Assembly (NCBI GenBank): GCA_001724855.1
Contig: MEED01000008.1
Location: 117,938 to 181,937, forward strand
Origin: Lautropia sp. SCN 69-89
GTDB lineage: Bacteria > Pseudomonadota > Gammaproteobacteria > Burkholderiales > Burkholderiaceae_E
Direction of reading: 5' to 3'
DNA: 64,000 nt
Positions 7,350 through 16,880 of the stretch are shown here, one piece after another; the stretch's first letter is position 1, and each line of letters opens with the position of its first letter. A program made the translations under genes and the position numbers. The notes under the pieces were generated by a model that worked only from the letters and a program-made list of their open reading frames with translations, searched no databases and was not told where the DNA came from.

Positions 7350-7554
7350 GGCCGACCTCCTGCAAGGCGAGCTGCACCCGCGCCGCGAACGCCCGCGCCC
7401 GAGCGAGCGAGCTCGAGCGTGCCATCTCGAATTGCTGGCCCAGGTCGTCGACGTGCATCGGCTCGCCGGCCGCGACCCGGCGCAGGTAGCTTTCGGCCTG
7501 GCGCTGGCCGGCGATTTCCTCGTCGCGGGTGAACGGGTGCGCGGCGCCGATCAT
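7336..7554 (-). CDS. Hypothetical small protein after the AlpA-type regulator
   Basis: The product has 72 residues beginning MIGAAHPFTRDEEIAGQRQ and looks fully helical, with charged and Ala-rich segments (SSSLARARAFAARVQLALQEV). Its ATG overlaps the stop of the AlpA-type gene (ATGA), and it runs 14 bases into the topoisomerase-like gene. The tight overlaps show it is a real member of the operon. No domain is recognised. Confidence 0.65.
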   Translation of the reverse strand: MIGAAHPFTRDEEIAGQRQAESYLRRVAAGEPMHVDDLGQQFEMARSSSLARARAFAARVQLALQEVGHAIE

Positions 7555-7775
7555 GCCGCGACTCGCTCGCGCTTCGACAACGCATATCGGAGCAGCTCGC
7601 TCCGCAAGTGGCGCTTGCCGCGCGGCCCGAGCCAGATCGGCGCCGGAAAGTCGGGCTCTTTCTGCAGCTCCAGAAAGCGCGTCATGCCGACGTTGAGCAG
7701 GTTCCTGCCCTGCTCGTCGGTCAACAGCGGATCATCGGTGGCCCCTTCGCTCGGGGCGGCGCTCTTGCGAGACAT
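7551..7775 (-). CDS. alpA: AlpA-family transcriptional regulator
   Basis: This is a 74-residue protein with the small winged helix-turn-helix pattern of the AlpA/excisionase family: LLTDEQGRNLLNVGMTRFLELQK followed by FPAPIWLGPRGKRHLRSELLRYA. In P4-like satellites and Gram-negative islands AlpA proteins activate the integrase or the replication genes. The start at 7775 has GAGGAG seven bases upstream. A 37-bp repeat covers the start codon and recurs 60 bases upstream, and an inverted repeat lies at 7886-7913, so autoregulation is plausible. Confidence 0.75.
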   Translation of the reverse strand: MSRKSAAPSEGATDDPLLTDEQGRNLLNVGMTRFLELQKEPDFPAPIWLGPRGKRHLRSELLRYALSKRERVAA

Positions 7776-7805
7776 TCGCCAGGCTCCTCTAAGGGTGCGG
7801 AGCCG
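7769..7805. repeat. Direct repeat copy a (covers the alpA start)
   Basis: GAGACATTCGCCAGG and then CTCC.CTAAGG..GCGGAGCCGG on the plus strand. A matching block lies exactly 60 bases further at 7829-7865. This copy includes the alpA start codon and its ribosome-binding site. It is either a duplicated operator or a duplicated 5' end of the gene. Confidence 0.55.
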
Positions 7806-7828
7806 GCGCGGCCTTGCATTTCGGCCGT

Positions 7829-7865
7829 GAGACAGTCGCTAGGCCCCGCTAAGTCTCGGAGCCGA
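7829..7865. repeat. Direct repeat copy b upstream of alpA
   Basis: GAGACAGTCGCTAGG followed by CCCCGCTAAGTC and CGGAGCCGA, matching copy a at most positions, with the ATG replaced by CTG. It lies in the non-coding gap between the 194-residue protein gene and alpA. The 60-base period keeps both copies close to the same helical face. Confidence 0.55.
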
Positions 7866-7885
7866 TTTCAGCAAGTGCGAGGGTC

Positions 7886-7913
7886 GGTACGCTAACCCGC
7901 GAGTTACCGTACC
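7886..7913. promoter_or_regulatory. Inverted repeat, candidate operator upstream of alpA
   Basis: GGTACGCTAAC and GTTACCGTACC form an inverted repeat of 11-base arms (10 of 11 paired) around CCGCGA. It covers the stop codon of the 194-residue protein gene and lies about 110 bases upstream of alpA. The size suits a dimeric regulator. There is no T-run after it, so it is less likely to be a terminator. Confidence 0.5.
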
Positions 7914-8488
7914 TTGCGCGGTCGCAGCGCGGCGGTGATTGCGTCGACCGTTGTGGCGCTGCCCGCCCGCTTCGGCTCGATCCTTTCGAGGTGTCGGCGC
8001 CACGCGGCTTTGACGGCGCCGACGGTCGTTTTCTTCTCCCTCGCTACCTGCGCGAAGATGCGCTCCGGCCCCCAGCGCTGGACCCCAGGCAATGACTTGT
8101 CGTGCTCCATGCGGACGTGAACGTCTGTGACCAGGTGCAAATGTCGCTTCGCCTTCGCCAGTGCCGCAGCGCCTTGCGCGCCGCCCTTCTCGCCTGTGAG
8201 TCCGAGGGCCTTTGCGACCTCCTTCGGCCCGCTCGCCGTCTGCAGCGCCTCGCCGAAGCAATCGAGCATCCGCAGCACGTCCTCGGGGATCGGCAGCTTC
8301 GCTTGCCGATACACCGCGTAAAGCTGCCAGACGATCAGATTGTTGCGGGTCGCTCGATAGAGCCGGCGCAGGTAGTTGGCTTGCTCCTGGGTGTTGAGCT
8401 CGAGCACTTCGCGCTCAAGCTTCGCTCGATCGCGGACAGCGCCGAAGAAAAGATCCTGCACACGCTCGTCGGCCGTTCGCTTGCTCAT
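7904..8488 (-). CDS. Hypothetical element protein, 194 aa
   Basis: The ATG at 8488 overlaps the integrase stop (ATGA), with AAGGTGG in front; an upstream ATG inside the integrase gene would add 23 residues and is less likely. The product is helical (TADERVQDLFFGAVRDRAKLEREVLELNTQ...), with a basic C-terminal part (VGAVKAAWRRHLERIEPKRAG) that could be a helix-turn-helix. It is coupled to the integrase, so it may help integration, excision or regulation. I do not recognise a family. Confidence 0.65.
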   Translation of the reverse strand: MSKRTADERVQDLFFGAVRDRAKLEREVLELNTQEQANYLRRLYRATRNNLIVWQLYAVYRQAKLPIPEDVLRMLDCFGEALQTASGPKEVAKALGLTGEKGGAQGAAALAKAKRHLHLVTDVHVRMEHDKSLPGVQRWGPERIFAQVAREKKTTVGAVKAAWRRHLERIEPKRAGSATTVDAITAALRPRKVR

Positions 8489-9855
8489 GCTGCCACCTTG
8501 CGAGCGCGTGGCTTCTTGATCGCGACGACGTTTGCTGCGGGTTTCGTCTGAAGCCACGCGGCCCAGGCATCGAGGGCCGCGCGCTTCTCCTTCAAGTACT
8601 CGTAGCGGTCGTAGTGCCGATCCTGTACGCCGCCCAGCCCGTGCGACTGGATTTGCGCGCGCAGGTCTTTCGAGACGCCCCGCTCGGCAAGGCGCGTTTC
8701 GCAGGTGCGGCGCAGGTCCGCCAGCTGGAAGTCGGCCGCCTCATTGGCGGCGAGCATTGCCCGGCGCACGATCTGCAGGAACTTGGACACGGTGCGCGGA
8801 TCAAGCGACCGATCGGCGTCGGCCGGGAACAGGTGCGCAACCGTTGCCGCCTTAGCCGCCGCGGCGCGCGCTGCGACCAGCTCGGCCGCCTCTTTGCCCA
8901 GCGGCAGGACGTGCGCGCGCGGCTCGGTGCGCCGGCCCTTCGGATCGTAGAGGGTGAGCGTCGCGGCCTCGGCGTCGAAGTCCGCCACGCGAGCCCGTAG
9001 CAGTTGCTCGAACCGCTGCCCGCCGAGCAGCAGGGATAGCCGGATCGCCAGCGCCGACGGCGTGTCGGTGGCGGTCAGCCGCGCCCACAGTGCCCGCAGC
9101 TCGGACTCGGCCAGCGCGCGCGAGCGTGTGCGGTTGAACTGCGGCATGGCGGCCGTGTCGGCAATCGGATTGGCCTCAATCCCGAAACCGAGCATCTTCG
9201 CCGGTGCCGCCGGGTCGGACTCGGCCCGCAGCGCGAGCGCGAACGCCGCGCGCAGGTAGGAGCGCAGCTTGCCGGCGGTGCGGCCGTTGCCGCGCTCGAC
9301 GAGACGGCGCACTACCTCGACAGCCTGGCGCCGGGTGAACTCGCGCGCCGGTGCGTCGGCATAGGCCGGGAACGCTTCGGCGACGTGCAGGCGCGTCATA
9401 CCGCGAACGTCGCGCGCGGCCGGCTTGCCCTTCGCCTCGAGCGCGTCGGCATAGGCGAGCATCAGCGCGTGCAGGGACCGCTCGGGCGCTTCCTTGGCCT
9501 CCCGCAACTGGCGGCGGTGCTCGGCGTCGCGTGCGGCTTCCTGCAGCGCCAGGTGCCCGCGCAGGTCGCCGGCCGGCACGTCGGCGCGCTTCGCCGCGAG
9601 TCGGTCGCATTCGACGCGCGCGGCCTGCAGGGTGAACTCGTCGGCGCCGGTGCCGTAGGGCCCGATCGGAACGTAACGGTTCTTGCGATCCTCGGAGTAG
9701 CGGTAGTACCAGTGCGCCCGCCCGCCGGTGCCCGCCTTGAGCGACAGCGCACCGGCGCCGCGGCCGCGGCTTTCGTGTTTCCACGCTGGCGCGCCCCGCC
9801 TCTTCGCCGTCTTGATCGTCGCCGCAACCGCCGTATCCGTCAGTCTCGCGCCCAT
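8485..9855 (-). CDS. int: Tyrosine-type site-specific integrase
   Basis: This 456-residue recombinase should insert and excise the element at the tRNA-Leu site. An N-terminal arm-binding domain (residues 1-110, with WYYRYSEDRKNRYVPIGPYG) and a core-binding part precede the catalytic domain. Catalytic positions: Arg in LLLGGQRFEQLL, Lys in DPKGRR, Arg-Arg in ADLRRTCETRL, His in QSHGLGG and Tyr in HYDRYEYLKEKR. The usual His of the H-x-x-R box is Ala here (LADLRRT). Length is normal for the P4-like group. The start lies next to the attachment site, and a hairpin covers its ribosome site. Confidence 0.9.
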   Translation of the reverse strand: MGARLTDTAVAATIKTAKRRGAPAWKHESRGRGAGALSLKAGTGGRAHWYYRYSEDRKNRYVPIGPYGTGADEFTLQAARVECDRLAAKRADVPAGDLRGHLALQEAARDAEHRRQLREAKEAPERSLHALMLAYADALEAKGKPAARDVRGMTRLHVAEAFPAYADAPAREFTRRQAVEVVRRLVERGNGRTAGKLRSYLRAAFALALRAESDPAAPAKMLGFGIEANPIADTAAMPQFNRTRSRALAESELRALWARLTATDTPSALAIRLSLLLGGQRFEQLLRARVADFDAEAATLTLYDPKGRRTEPRAHVLPLGKEAAELVAARAAAAKAATVAHLFPADADRSLDPRTVSKFLQIVRRAMLAANEAADFQLADLRRTCETRLAERGVSKDLRAQIQSHGLGGVQDRHYDRYEYLKEKRAALDAWAAWLQTKPAANVVAIKKPRARKVAA

Positions 9856-9858
9856 GTC

Positions 9859-9889
9859 ACACCCACCGGATTGTTTATCCGCCGGGTGT
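9859..9889 (-). promoter_or_regulatory. RNA hairpin over the integrase ribosome-binding site
   Basis: ACACCC and CGGAT on the left pair with ATCCG and GGGTGT on the right, with a 2x2 internal loop and a TGTTT loop. It ends three bases before the integrase start codon. On the transcript the only ribosome-site-like sequence (GGTGGG) is in the stem, so the hairpin could hold integrase translation down. Confidence 0.5.
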
Positions 9890-9904
9890 CGTAGGCCGAC
9901 CTCT

Positions 9905-9925
9905 GGTCTACACTCGGTCTACACT
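9905..9925. repeat. Tandem GGTCTACACT repeats, candidate integrase arm sites
   Basis: Two perfect copies of GGTCTACACT start at 9905 and 9916, 11 bases apart. They lie 50 to 70 bases upstream of the integrase gene, between it and the attachment site. Short direct repeats in this position are typical arm-type binding sites of tyrosine integrases. Confidence 0.5.
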
Positions 9926-10046
9926 TCTCGCCCGGCTGCAATCGGAGTCTATCGCAGCTTGGCGACGCGACGCAACGCTAAGTCGTTGATTCGATTGGTG
10001 CGATTTCTGGCCTATCGGCGCCTGTCAAAGCTTGCCGGTGCCATTT

Positions 10047-10106
10047 CAAGGGACTTAAAATCCGCGGCCGCAAGGCGTGCGGGTTCGAGTCCCGCCCCGC
10101 GCACCA
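10047..10106 (+). repeat. Attachment site: 3' fragment of tRNA-Leu(UAA)
   Basis: The sequence from the anticodon arm (GGGACTTAAAATCC, anticodon TAA) through a variable arm, the T arm (GCGGGTTCGAGTCCCGC) and an encoded CCA at 10104-10106 is a tRNA-Leu 3' part. The upstream bases do not fold into the 5' half, so the gene is incomplete. Such fragments are left at the distal end when an element inserts in a tRNA gene and restores it at the other end. The orientation predicts an intact tRNA-Leu left of the window, reading to the right. Confidence 0.8.
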
Positions 10107-10118
10107 GCGACGACGCCG

Positions 10119-12191
<2,073 letters not shown>

Positions 12192-12950
12192 TCAACCTAC
12201 CGCCGCCGCCGACAGGAAGCGCTCCAGCCGCTGCGGTGCAGAGCGCAGCGCCGCGCTGCTGTCGCGCAACGCGATCCCGCCACGTTCGAGGACGATCGCC
12301 TCGTCGGTGATGCCGAGCACCAACGCGGGGTGTTGCTCCACCACGATCGCCGACAGGCCCTCGTCGCGCACGATGCGATGCAGCGCCGCGAGCAACTCCT
12401 CGACGATGATCGGCGCCAGGCCCTCGAGCGGCTCGTCCAGCAGCAGCAGCCGGGGATTGAGCACCAGTGCGCGCGCGATCGCGAGCATCTGCTGCTCGCC
12501 GCCGGAGAGCTGGTTGCCCAGGTGCCCGCGCCGATCGGCCAGTCGCGGAAACATCCGGTAGGCCCGCTCGGCGTCCCAGGGGCCGGGCCGCACCACCGCG
12601 GACAGGTTCTCGTGCACCGTCAGCGAACGGAAGATGTTGCGCTGCTGCGGCACCCAGCCGATCCCGCCGCTGCCGTCGGCGGGCGCCGCGCGCTGATGCG
12701 GCGCGAGCCGCTCGATCGAACGGCCGGCCAGCGCGATGCGGCCGGTCGCGCGCGAGGCCGAGAGCCGCGCGACGCCGACCAGGGTATCGATCAGCGTCGT
12801 CTTGCCCGCGCCGTTGCGCCCGAGCAGCGCCAGCGAGCGGCCGGCCTGCAGTTCGAACGAGATGCCCGACAGCACGAGCGCCTCGCCGTAGCCGCAGGCG
12901 AGCCCCTCGACCCGCAGCAGCGGCTGCGCCGCCCCGTTCGCCTCAGCCAT
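12192..12950 (-). CDS. livF: ABC transporter ATP-binding protein, LivF type
   Basis: This is one of two ATPases of a branched-chain amino acid-type uptake system. The 252-residue protein has Walker A GRNGAGKTT near residue 45, signature LSGGEQQML and Walker B LLLLDEPLEGLAP, the last typical of LivF. It overlaps livG by 8 bases and is the last gene of the five-gene operon livK-livH-livM-livG-livF. The true substrate may be another amino acid, amide or aromatic compound; the ATPase does not tell. Confidence 0.9.
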   Translation of the reverse strand: MAEANGAAQPLLRVEGLACGYGEALVLSGISFELQAGRSLALLGRNGAGKTTLIDTLVGVARLSASRATGRIALAGRSIERLAPHQRAAPADGSGGIGWVPQQRNIFRSLTVHENLSAVVRPGPWDAERAYRMFPRLADRRGHLGNQLSGGEQQMLAIARALVLNPRLLLLDEPLEGLAPIIVEELLAALHRIVRDEGLSAIVVEQHPALVLGITDEAIVLERGGIALRDSSAALRSAPQRLERFLSAAAVG

Positions 12951-13698
12951 GGCTGCCGCTGCCGAGATACACCGCCTTCACCCGCGGATCGCGTGCAATC
13001 TCGTCGGGCGCGCCTTCGGCGAAGACGCCGCCCGACACCAGCACCGTCATGCGACGCGCGAACCCGAAGACCACGTCCATGTCGTGCTCGATCAGCACGA
13101 CGGCCACCTCCTCGGGAAGCGCATCCACCGCGTCGAGGATCTCGCGGCGCTCGGCGCCCGGCACGCCGGCCACCGGTTCGTCGAGCAGCAGCACGCGCGG
13201 CTCGCAGGCCAGCGCGAGCGCGATCTCGAGCAGCCGCTGCTTGCCGTAGGGCAGCTGGCTCACCTTCTGCCCCGCGACGTCGTCGAGACGGAACTGCCCG
13301 AGCAGCGCGTCGCAGCGCTGCGCGACACGGCGGTCAGCGCCCAGTCGCGTCCACCAGCGGCCGGCCACGCCCATCCGCGCCGAGACCGCGAGTGCGAGGC
13401 TTTGCAGCGGCGTGAAGCTGCCGAACAGCTGGTTGATCTGGAACGTGCGCACCAGGCCGCGGCGCGCGCGCTGGTGCGCCGCGAGTCCGGTGACGTCTTC
13501 GCCGAGCAACTCGATGCGCCCCTCGCTCGGCGCGAGCATCCCGGTGAGCAGGTTCACCAGCGTCGTCTTGCCGGCGCCGTTGGGGCCGATCAGCGCATGG
13601 CGCGCGCCGCGCTCGATGCGCAGCGACACGCGATCGGTGGCCACCAGCGCGCCGAACCGGCGCGTGAGGCCCTGCGTCTGCAGCACCACGTCGCTCAC
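12943..13698 (-). CDS. livG: ABC transporter ATP-binding protein, LivG type
   Basis: This is the second ATPase of the operon, 251 residues. It has Walker A IGPNGAGKTTLVN, LLTGMLAPSEGRI, the LivG-type RTFQINQLF segment, Walker B VLLLDEPVAGV and the switch VVLIEHDMDVVFG. The usual LSGG signature is SQLPYGKQR, as in many LivG proteins. The GTG start at 13698 overlaps the livM stop (GTGA) and has GGGAGG in front. A longer frame running upstream through livM reads as low-complexity Arg/Ala and is rejected. Confidence 0.9.
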   Translation of the reverse strand: MSDVVLQTQGLTRRFGALVATDRVSLRIERGARHALIGPNGAGKTTLVNLLTGMLAPSEGRIELLGEDVTGLAAHQRARRGLVRTFQINQLFGSFTPLQSLALAVSARMGVAGRWWTRLGADRRVAQRCDALLGQFRLDDVAGQKVSQLPYGKQRLLEIALALACEPRVLLLDEPVAGVPGAERREILDAVDALPEEVAVVLIEHDMDVVFGFARRMTVLVSGGVFAEGAPDEIARDPRVKAVYLGSGSHG

Positions 13699-14666
13699 CG
13701 CGGCGCCTCCCGGCGGCGCAGCCAGGTCCACGGCTTCGCGATGCGATCGCGGCCGACCAGCATCAGCACCACCAGCACCGCGCCGATCCAGAAGGTCCAG
13801 TACTGCGGCGTGATCGACGACAGCAGGTCGTGCACCAGCTTGAACACGATGGCACCCACGATCCCGCCGTAGAGCCAGCCGGCGCCGCCGATCACCAGCA
13901 CCAGCAGCACGTCGGCGCTGCGGTGGAAGTCGAGCACGTCGAGCGAGGCGAAGCCGGCAGTCTGCGCCAGCAGCGCCCCGGCCGCTCCGGCCAGCGCGGC
14001 ACCCAGCGTGTAGGCCGCGGCCAGCCGCGCGTTGACCGACAGACCGATCGCGCTCGTGCGAAGCCGGTTGTCGCGCAGCGCCTGCAGCGACCAGCCGAAC
14101 GGCGAGTGCATCACGCGGCGCACCGCGACGAAGGCCGCGAACAGCGTCGCGAGGCTGTAGGCGCTGGCCACGCGCCCGCCCAGGTCGAACTCGAAGCGCC
14201 CGAGCAGCGGCCCCATCACCACGCCCTGCAGCCCGTCGGCGCCGCCGGTCAGCCCGTCGAAGCGGTTGGCCAGTTCGTAGAGCAGCAGAGCCACGCCCAG
14301 CGTGACCATCAGCCGGGTCAGGTCGGTGCCGCGCACGATCGTCGGGCTGCATGCGGCGCCGAGCGCCGCGGCCAGCATCGAGGCGATCGCGAGGCCGGCC
14401 AGCGGATCGGGATGCACGTGCTTGGCGAAAAGCGCCGCCGCGTAGGCGCCCAGCCCGAAGAACGCGGCGTGCCCGAGCGAGACGATGCCCGCGTAGCCCA
14501 GGACCACGTCGAGCGACAGCGCGAACAGCGCGAGGATCGCGATCTCGTTGGCCAGCAGCGCGTATTGCGGCAGCACGGCCACGCCGGCAACGAGCGCTGC
14601 CCACAGCGCCACTTCGCCGGGGCGCACGCGCGCCGGGCGCGCAAGCGCTGCCGCGGCCCCGTTCAC
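13695..14666 (-). CDS. livM: ABC transporter permease, LivM type
   Basis: This is an inner-membrane permease of 323 residues with about eight to ten hydrophobic segments. It contains LSLDVVLGYAGIVSLGHAAFFGLGAY near residue 50 and ALRDNRLRTSAIGLSV near 210, both marks of LivM, and VIGGAGWLYGGIVGA near the end. The GTG at 14666 overlaps the livH stop (GTGA), which fixes the start; the open frame continues far upstream through livH and livK but without LivM-like sequence. It forms the membrane channel with LivH. Confidence 0.9.
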   Translation of the reverse strand: MNGAAAALARPARVRPGEVALWAALVAGVAVLPQYALLANEIAILALFALSLDVVLGYAGIVSLGHAAFFGLGAYAAALFAKHVHPDPLAGLAIASMLAAALGAACSPTIVRGTDLTRLMVTLGVALLLYELANRFDGLTGGADGLQGVVMGPLLGRFEFDLGGRVASAYSLATLFAAFVAVRRVMHSPFGWSLQALRDNRLRTSAIGLSVNARLAAAYTLGAALAGAAGALLAQTAGFASLDVLDFHRSADVLLVLVIGGAGWLYGGIVGAIVFKLVHDLLSSITPQYWTFWIGAVLVVLMLVGRDRIAKPWTWLRRREAPR

Positions 14667-15529
14667 CGCCCGCGCTCCCGCGCGAACAGGCCATGGGGCC
14701 GGTACATCAGCAGCGCGATCATCACCAGGTAGACGACGAAAGCGCCCAGTTCGGGCACGTAGTACTTGCCGAACACGTCGGCCACGCCCAGCAGCAGCGC
14801 GGCCAGCAGCGGTCCGGTGATCGTGCTGGTGCCGCCCACCGCGACCACGATCAGGAAATAGACCATGAACTTCAGCGGAAAGGTCGGGTCCATGCCCAGC
14901 ACCTCGGCGCCCAGCGCGCCGCCCAGCCCGGCCAGCCCCGAGCCCGCCGCGAAGGTGAGCAGGAACACGCGATTCACCGGAATGCCGAGACCGCCGGCCA
15001 CGCGCGGATCGTCGACCGCCGCGCGCAGCCGCGATCCGAAGCGCGTGCGCATCAGGATCGCCTGCAGGCCGGCCGTCAGCGCCACGCAGACGACCACGAT
15101 GAACAAGCGGTAGTGACCCACGCCGAGCGCGCCGCCGAGGAACTCGCTGCGCCCGCGCAGGAACGCGGGCAACTGCACGATCTGCATCGACGAGCCCATC
15201 GACCAGTCGACCGCCGCCACGGCCATGAACGTGAGCCCGATCGAGAACAGCACCTGGTCGAGATGCGGCTTCGCGTACATCGGCCGGTACAGCGTGCGCT
15301 CGAGCAGCGCGCCCAGCAGCGCGGTGACCGCGAAGGCCACCGGCAGGCAGGCGAGGAACGGCCAACCCCAGCGCTGAGTGAGCAGCACCAGCAGGTAGCC
15401 GCCGGCCATCGCGAAAGCGCCGTGCGCGAGGTTGATGAAGTTCATCAACCCCATCGTCACCGCCAGCCCGACGGCCAGCACGAACAACAGCATCCCGTAG
15501 GCGATGCCGTCGAAGAGAAGGGTCAGCAC
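14663..15529 (-). CDS. livH: ABC transporter permease, LivH type
   Basis: This is an inner-membrane permease of 288 residues. It opens MLTLLFDGIAYGMLLFVLAVGLAVTMG, then has NFINLAHGAFAMAGGY, the LivH mark, and ends VAVGGTSTITGPLLAALLLG. About eight membrane segments are visible. It pairs with LivM. The gap to livK (36 bases) is short, so it belongs to the same transcript. Confidence 0.9.
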   Translation of the reverse strand: MLTLLFDGIAYGMLLFVLAVGLAVTMGLMNFINLAHGAFAMAGGYLLVLLTQRWGWPFLACLPVAFAVTALLGALLERTLYRPMYAKPHLDQVLFSIGLTFMAVAAVDWSMGSSMQIVQLPAFLRGRSEFLGGALGVGHYRLFIVVVCVALTAGLQAILMRTRFGSRLRAAVDDPRVAGGLGIPVNRVFLLTFAAGSGLAGLGGALGAEVLGMDPTFPLKFMVYFLIVVAVGGTSTITGPLLAALLLGVADVFGKYYVPELGAFVVYLVMIALLMYRPHGLFARERGR

Positions 15530-15565
15530 ATCGTCGAGGCCGGATCGGGCCAGCGCCGGTTCGCG

Positions 15566-16750
15566 TCAGCCCCGGCCCGGGTCCTTCACTGCCTTCAGCG
15601 AATCGAACTCGACGTTGTAGAGCTGGCCGCCGACCCGCTGGACCTTGCGGATGTAGATGTCCTGCACGATGTCGCGCGTCTGCGCGTCGATCGTCACCGG
15701 TCCGCGCGGGCTCTCGAACGACTGCCCCTTCATCGCCGCGACCAGCGCCTCGCCGCCCGCGCCCTTCGTGGCCTCGAGCGCCTTGTAGATGACGCGCATG
15801 CCGTCGTAGCCGCCGACCGCCATGAAGTTCGGGCGCAGGCCGTTGTTCGCCTTGCCGAAGGCCGCGACGAAGGCCTTGTTCGCAGGCGAATCGTGCGCCG
15901 CCGAGTAGTGATGCGAGGTGACCACGCCCAGCGCCGCGTCGCCCATCTCGTTCAGGATGTCGTCGTCGGTCACGTCGCCGGTGCCGATCAGCCTGACGCC
16001 GGCCTTGTCCAGCCCGCGCTCGGTGAACTGCTTCATCAGCTGCGCGCCGACGCCGGAGGGCAGGAAGACGAATACCGCATCGGGCTTCTCGTCGCGCACC
16101 TTCTGCAGGAACGGCGCGAAATCGGGATTGCGCAGCGGCACGCGCAGCGAGTCGGTGACCTGGCCGCCGCCACGGGTGAAGCGCGCGACGAACACCTTCT
16201 CCGCGTCGATCCCCGGCCCGTAGTCGCTCACCAGCGTGACGGCCTTGCGGATGCCGTTCTTCGGCGCCCATTCGGCGATGCCGATCGTCGCCTGAGGCAA
16301 CGTGAAGCTGGTGCGCACGATGAACGGCGACGCGTCGATGATGCTCGAGGTCGCGGCCGCCATCACCACCATCGGCGTCTTCGACTGCGTGGCGATCGGC
16401 GCGGTGGCCAGCGCGAGTGGCGTCAGGCCGAAGCCCGCCAGCACCGTCACCTTGTCGTTGACGACCAGTTCCTGCGCCAGCCGACGCGTCACGTCGGCGG
16501 TAGCGCCGTCGTCCTTGACGATCAGCTCGATCCTGCGGCCCGCCACCGTGTCGCCGTGCTGGGCGACATAGAGCTTCGCGGCGGCTTCGACCTGTCGGCC
16601 GGTCGACGCGAACGGACCGGTCATCGGCAGGATCAGGCCGATGCGGATCGGGCCGGACTGCGCGAACGCGGGCGCCGCGGCGCCGATCGGCAGCAGCACC
16701 GCGATCGCGGCGGCCGCCAGCCCACGCACGGTGATTCGCCTGTGCTCCAT
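15566..16750 (-). CDS. livK: ABC transporter substrate-binding protein, LivK type
   Basis: This is a periplasmic binding protein of 394 residues. The start at 16750 has GAGGAGA in front and opens a Sec signal peptide (MEHRRITVRGLAAAAIAVLL ... AAPAFAQ). The mature part begins GPIRIGLILPMTGPFASTGR and has the two-lobe periplasmic binding fold (ANF receptor type), with VTVLAGFGLTPLALA and LIGTGDVTDDDILNEMG. It is the first gene of the transporter operon. Related proteins bind leucine, amides, urea or aromatic acids; the ligand is not predictable here. Confidence 0.88.
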   Translation of the reverse strand: MEHRRITVRGLAAAAIAVLLPIGAAAPAFAQSGPIRIGLILPMTGPFASTGRQVEAAAKLYVAQHGDTVAGRRIELIVKDDGATADVTRRLAQELVVNDKVTVLAGFGLTPLALATAPIATQSKTPMVVMAAATSSIIDASPFIVRTSFTLPQATIGIAEWAPKNGIRKAVTLVSDYGPGIDAEKVFVARFTRGGGQVTDSLRVPLRNPDFAPFLQKVRDEKPDAVFVFLPSGVGAQLMKQFTERGLDKAGVRLIGTGDVTDDDILNEMGDAALGVVTSHHYSAAHDSPANKAFVAAFGKANNGLRPNFMAVGGYDGMRVIYKALEATKGAGGEALVAAMKGQSFESPRGPVTIDAQTRDIVQDIYIRKVQRVGGQLYNVEFDSLKAVKDPGRG

Positions 16751-16800
16751 CGATGTCTCCTCGTCGATCCGCAGGTGGCGGGGCAGCTTAGCACGGCGAC

Positions 16801-16833
16801 AAAGGGCCCACGACGCCAAAGGGCCCACGACGC
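16801..16833. repeat. 17-bp direct repeat downstream of tRNA-Cys
   Basis: AAAGGGCCCACGACGCC is followed at once by AAAGGGCCCACGACGC. The repeat lies between the tRNA-Cys gene and livK, in a non-coding gap of about 130 bases. Each unit carries the palindrome GGGCCC. It is probably a short tandem duplication with no known role. Confidence 0.5.
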
Positions 16834-16880
16834 GCGCGTCATGGCACGCGCAGGCCGCCAATCGAGGACGATGGAATTCG

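Larger units (their letters stand above)
1..10106. mobile_element. Integrated phage-satellite-like or prophage-like element (right part)
   Basis: All genes from the left edge to the integrase lie on the minus strand, and the block ends at a tRNA-Leu 3' fragment 12 bases from the fadH stop codon. In transcription order it carries integrase, a 194-aa protein, an AlpA-type regulator, a 72-aa protein, a topoisomerase VI A-like protein, an SSB-like protein, a zinc-ribbon protein, primase-helicase, a candidate origin, a small protein, coiled-coil paralogue B, terminase small subunit, two small proteins, paralogue A and two more unknown proteins. An integrase, alpA, primase, terminase order is known for phage-inducible chromosomal islands of Gram-negative bacteria and for some small prophages. 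No terminase large subunit, portal, capsid or tail gene is visible; they could lie left of base 1. The left border is outside the window. Confidence 0.85.

Noticed and set aside
12943..14694. Extended LivG frame of over 580 residues
   Set aside because: The first half is Arg/Ala-rich shadow sequence of livM. The GTG at 13698 with a ribosome site gives a normal LivG.
13695..16271. Apparent fused protein across livM, livH and livK
   Set aside because: Only the last 323 residues resemble LivM. The rest is the wrong frame of livH and livK, and a GTGA overlap at 14663-14666 gives the true start.
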